DNA of 64,000 nucleotides from Novipirellula herctigrandis. GTDB taxonomy: Bacteria; Planctomycetota; Planctomycetia; Pirellulales; Pirellulaceae. The DNA is taken from assembly GCA_007859835.1 (NCBI GenBank), contig SJPJ01000002.1, positions 142,744-206,743 of the forward strand, read 5' to 3'. Each line of letters begins with the position of its first letter. Within the stretch, counting starts at the first letter, position 1. Positions 63,308-64,000 of the stretch are shown piece by piece. The position numbers and the translations under genes are program-made. The notes beneath the pieces were generated by a model, which saw nothing but the letters and a program-made list of their open reading frames with translations, did not search any database and was not told the origin of the DNA.

Positions 63308-64000
63308 ATGTCATTGCTTCCCACGCGACTGACGCGATACATCCTGATTGAGATCCTCAAGATCTTTGTCGTTGCGCTCGTGGCAATGACGATGTTGATT
63401 TTGATGATCGGCGTGGGGCGAGAACTATTGCGACGAGGTTTGGGGATTGTCTCCGTCGTCCAGTTGTTACCGTACGTGCTTCCGATCGCGTTGCAGTTTT
63501 CGTTTCCTGCGACAGCATTGTTTTCGATATGTTGTGTCTATGGACGCATGGCAGCCGATGGCGAAGTGTCAACCGTTAAAGCGTCAGGAATCTCACCGCT
63601 AAAATTGCTTCAACCCGCGCTCATTTTCGCGGCATTACTGAGTCCAATAGCGGTCTACGTCTCGGACTTAGCCGTTTCGTGGGGCAAGCCGGGAATTAAT
63701 CGGGTCGTGTTGATGTCGGTTGAGGATATTGCGTATCGCGTCTTGCGCGCTCAGCATTCATTCACTTCTGACCATGGATTTTCAATTCACGTGCACGATG
63801 TGGAAGGCCAAACCTTAGTCCAACCAACAGTGACGGTTCATAACCGCGGCAGCGATGGGCCGATGAAATTGACCGCGCGTTCGGGGCGATTGAGCCTCGA
63901 TCCGGAAACATCCCATTTGGTGCTTCAAGTGGTCGACAGCCAAATTGAAACCGGACAAGGGATTCAAGGGATTGTGCCTGGAGAGATTGAATACAAAATC
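63308..64000 (+). CDS. LptF/LptG-family permease, 3' end beyond the window
   Basis: 231 codons to the window edge from the ATG at 63308 (MSLLPTRLTRYILIEILKIF). YjgP/YjgQ permeases form the inner-membrane part of the lipopolysaccharide export machine with the LptB ATPase. Seen: the first membrane helix (about 15-38), the second and third near 52-75 and 97-118 (LLPYVLPIALQFSFPATALF, DGEVSTVKASGISPLKLLQP, the LptB-coupling region), then the periplasmic jelly-roll beginning about 140. Its place after glycosyltransferases fits envelope assembly. Confidence 0.88.
   Translation, partial: MSLLPTRLTRYILIEILKIFVVALVAMTMLILMIGVGRELLRRGLGIVSVVQLLPYVLPIALQFSFPATALFSICCVYGRMAADGEVSTVKASGISPLKLLQPALIFAALLSPIAVYVSDLAVSWGKPGINRVVLMSVEDIAYRVLRAQHSFTSDHGFSIHVHDVEGQTLVQPTVTVHNRGSDGPMKLTARSGRLSLDPETSHLVLQVVDSQIETGQGIQGIVPGEIEYKI

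Overview
The window looks like a chromosome segment of a planctomycete, most likely a Rhodopirellula-like member of the Pirellulaceae. The reasons are: secreted c-type cytochrome proteins of the PSCyt1/DUF1549/LamG type and of the 'Pirellula/Verrucomicrobium' membrane-bound-dehydrogenase type; sulfatases with formylglycine motifs; a DUF1080 protein; a giant extracellular protein with an LEPR-XLL-like N-terminus, GEVED, FG-GAP, beta-helix and dockerin modules; and tetrahydromethanopterin-linked C1 genes (fae, mtdB). This is read from the sequence and from family knowledge; no search was run.

Layout. 1-6746: partial PSCyt1 protein (-), HD-GYP protein (+), PQQ/HEAT/heme dehydrogenase-like protein (+). 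6821-11269: aroB (+) converging on a glycyl radical enzyme and its radical-SAM activase (-); the glycyl enzyme fits trans-4-hydroxy-L-proline dehydratase (HypD/HypE). 11328-13680: SH3-domain secreted protein and small membrane protein (-). 13783-15358: a terminator-rich stretch with two tiny leader-like ORFs and a class I glutamine-amidotransferase homologue whose catalytic cysteine is replaced by glycine. 15454-20870: OleA/FabH-like ketosynthase (+), a conserved protein of unclear function and an ATP-grasp protein (-), divergent from fae and mtdB (+).

21444-23795: ycaQ-type DNA glycosylase, a DHFR-fold reductase and a VOC protein, probably accessory. 23948-27295: a 1115-aa secreted triheme protein resembling the hydrazine synthase alpha subunit. 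27500-30021: a sulfatase remnant and an IS1380-family element. 30022-31302: PQQ beta-propeller protein. 31467-42980: one giant gene split by a second IS1380-family element that left a perfect CTAA target duplication; removing it restores an in-frame 3258-aa protein. 42981-44428 is gene-poor. 44429-48786: two divergent secreted sulfatases.

48852-54185: a tightly overlapping minus-strand operon (small membrane protein, large membrane-anchored protein, ABC ATPase, ABC permease). 54566-56678: GNAT-type acyltransferase and nucleoside hydrolase (-). 56806-59255: trpD and a two-domain DUF1080 protein (+). 59264-60283: secreted protein (-). 60629-64000: two glycosyltransferase-like proteins and an LptF/LptG-type permease cut by the window edge (+), which together suggest envelope polysaccharide work.

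Functional threads: degradation of algal or animal polymers (sulfatases, DUF1080, hydroxyproline dehydratase, nucleoside hydrolase), extracellular redox proteins, H4MPT-dependent formaldehyde handling, and surface architecture. Short perfect tandem duplications (10-18 bp) occur in several places, and two related transposons plus a gene remnant show recent local rearrangement.
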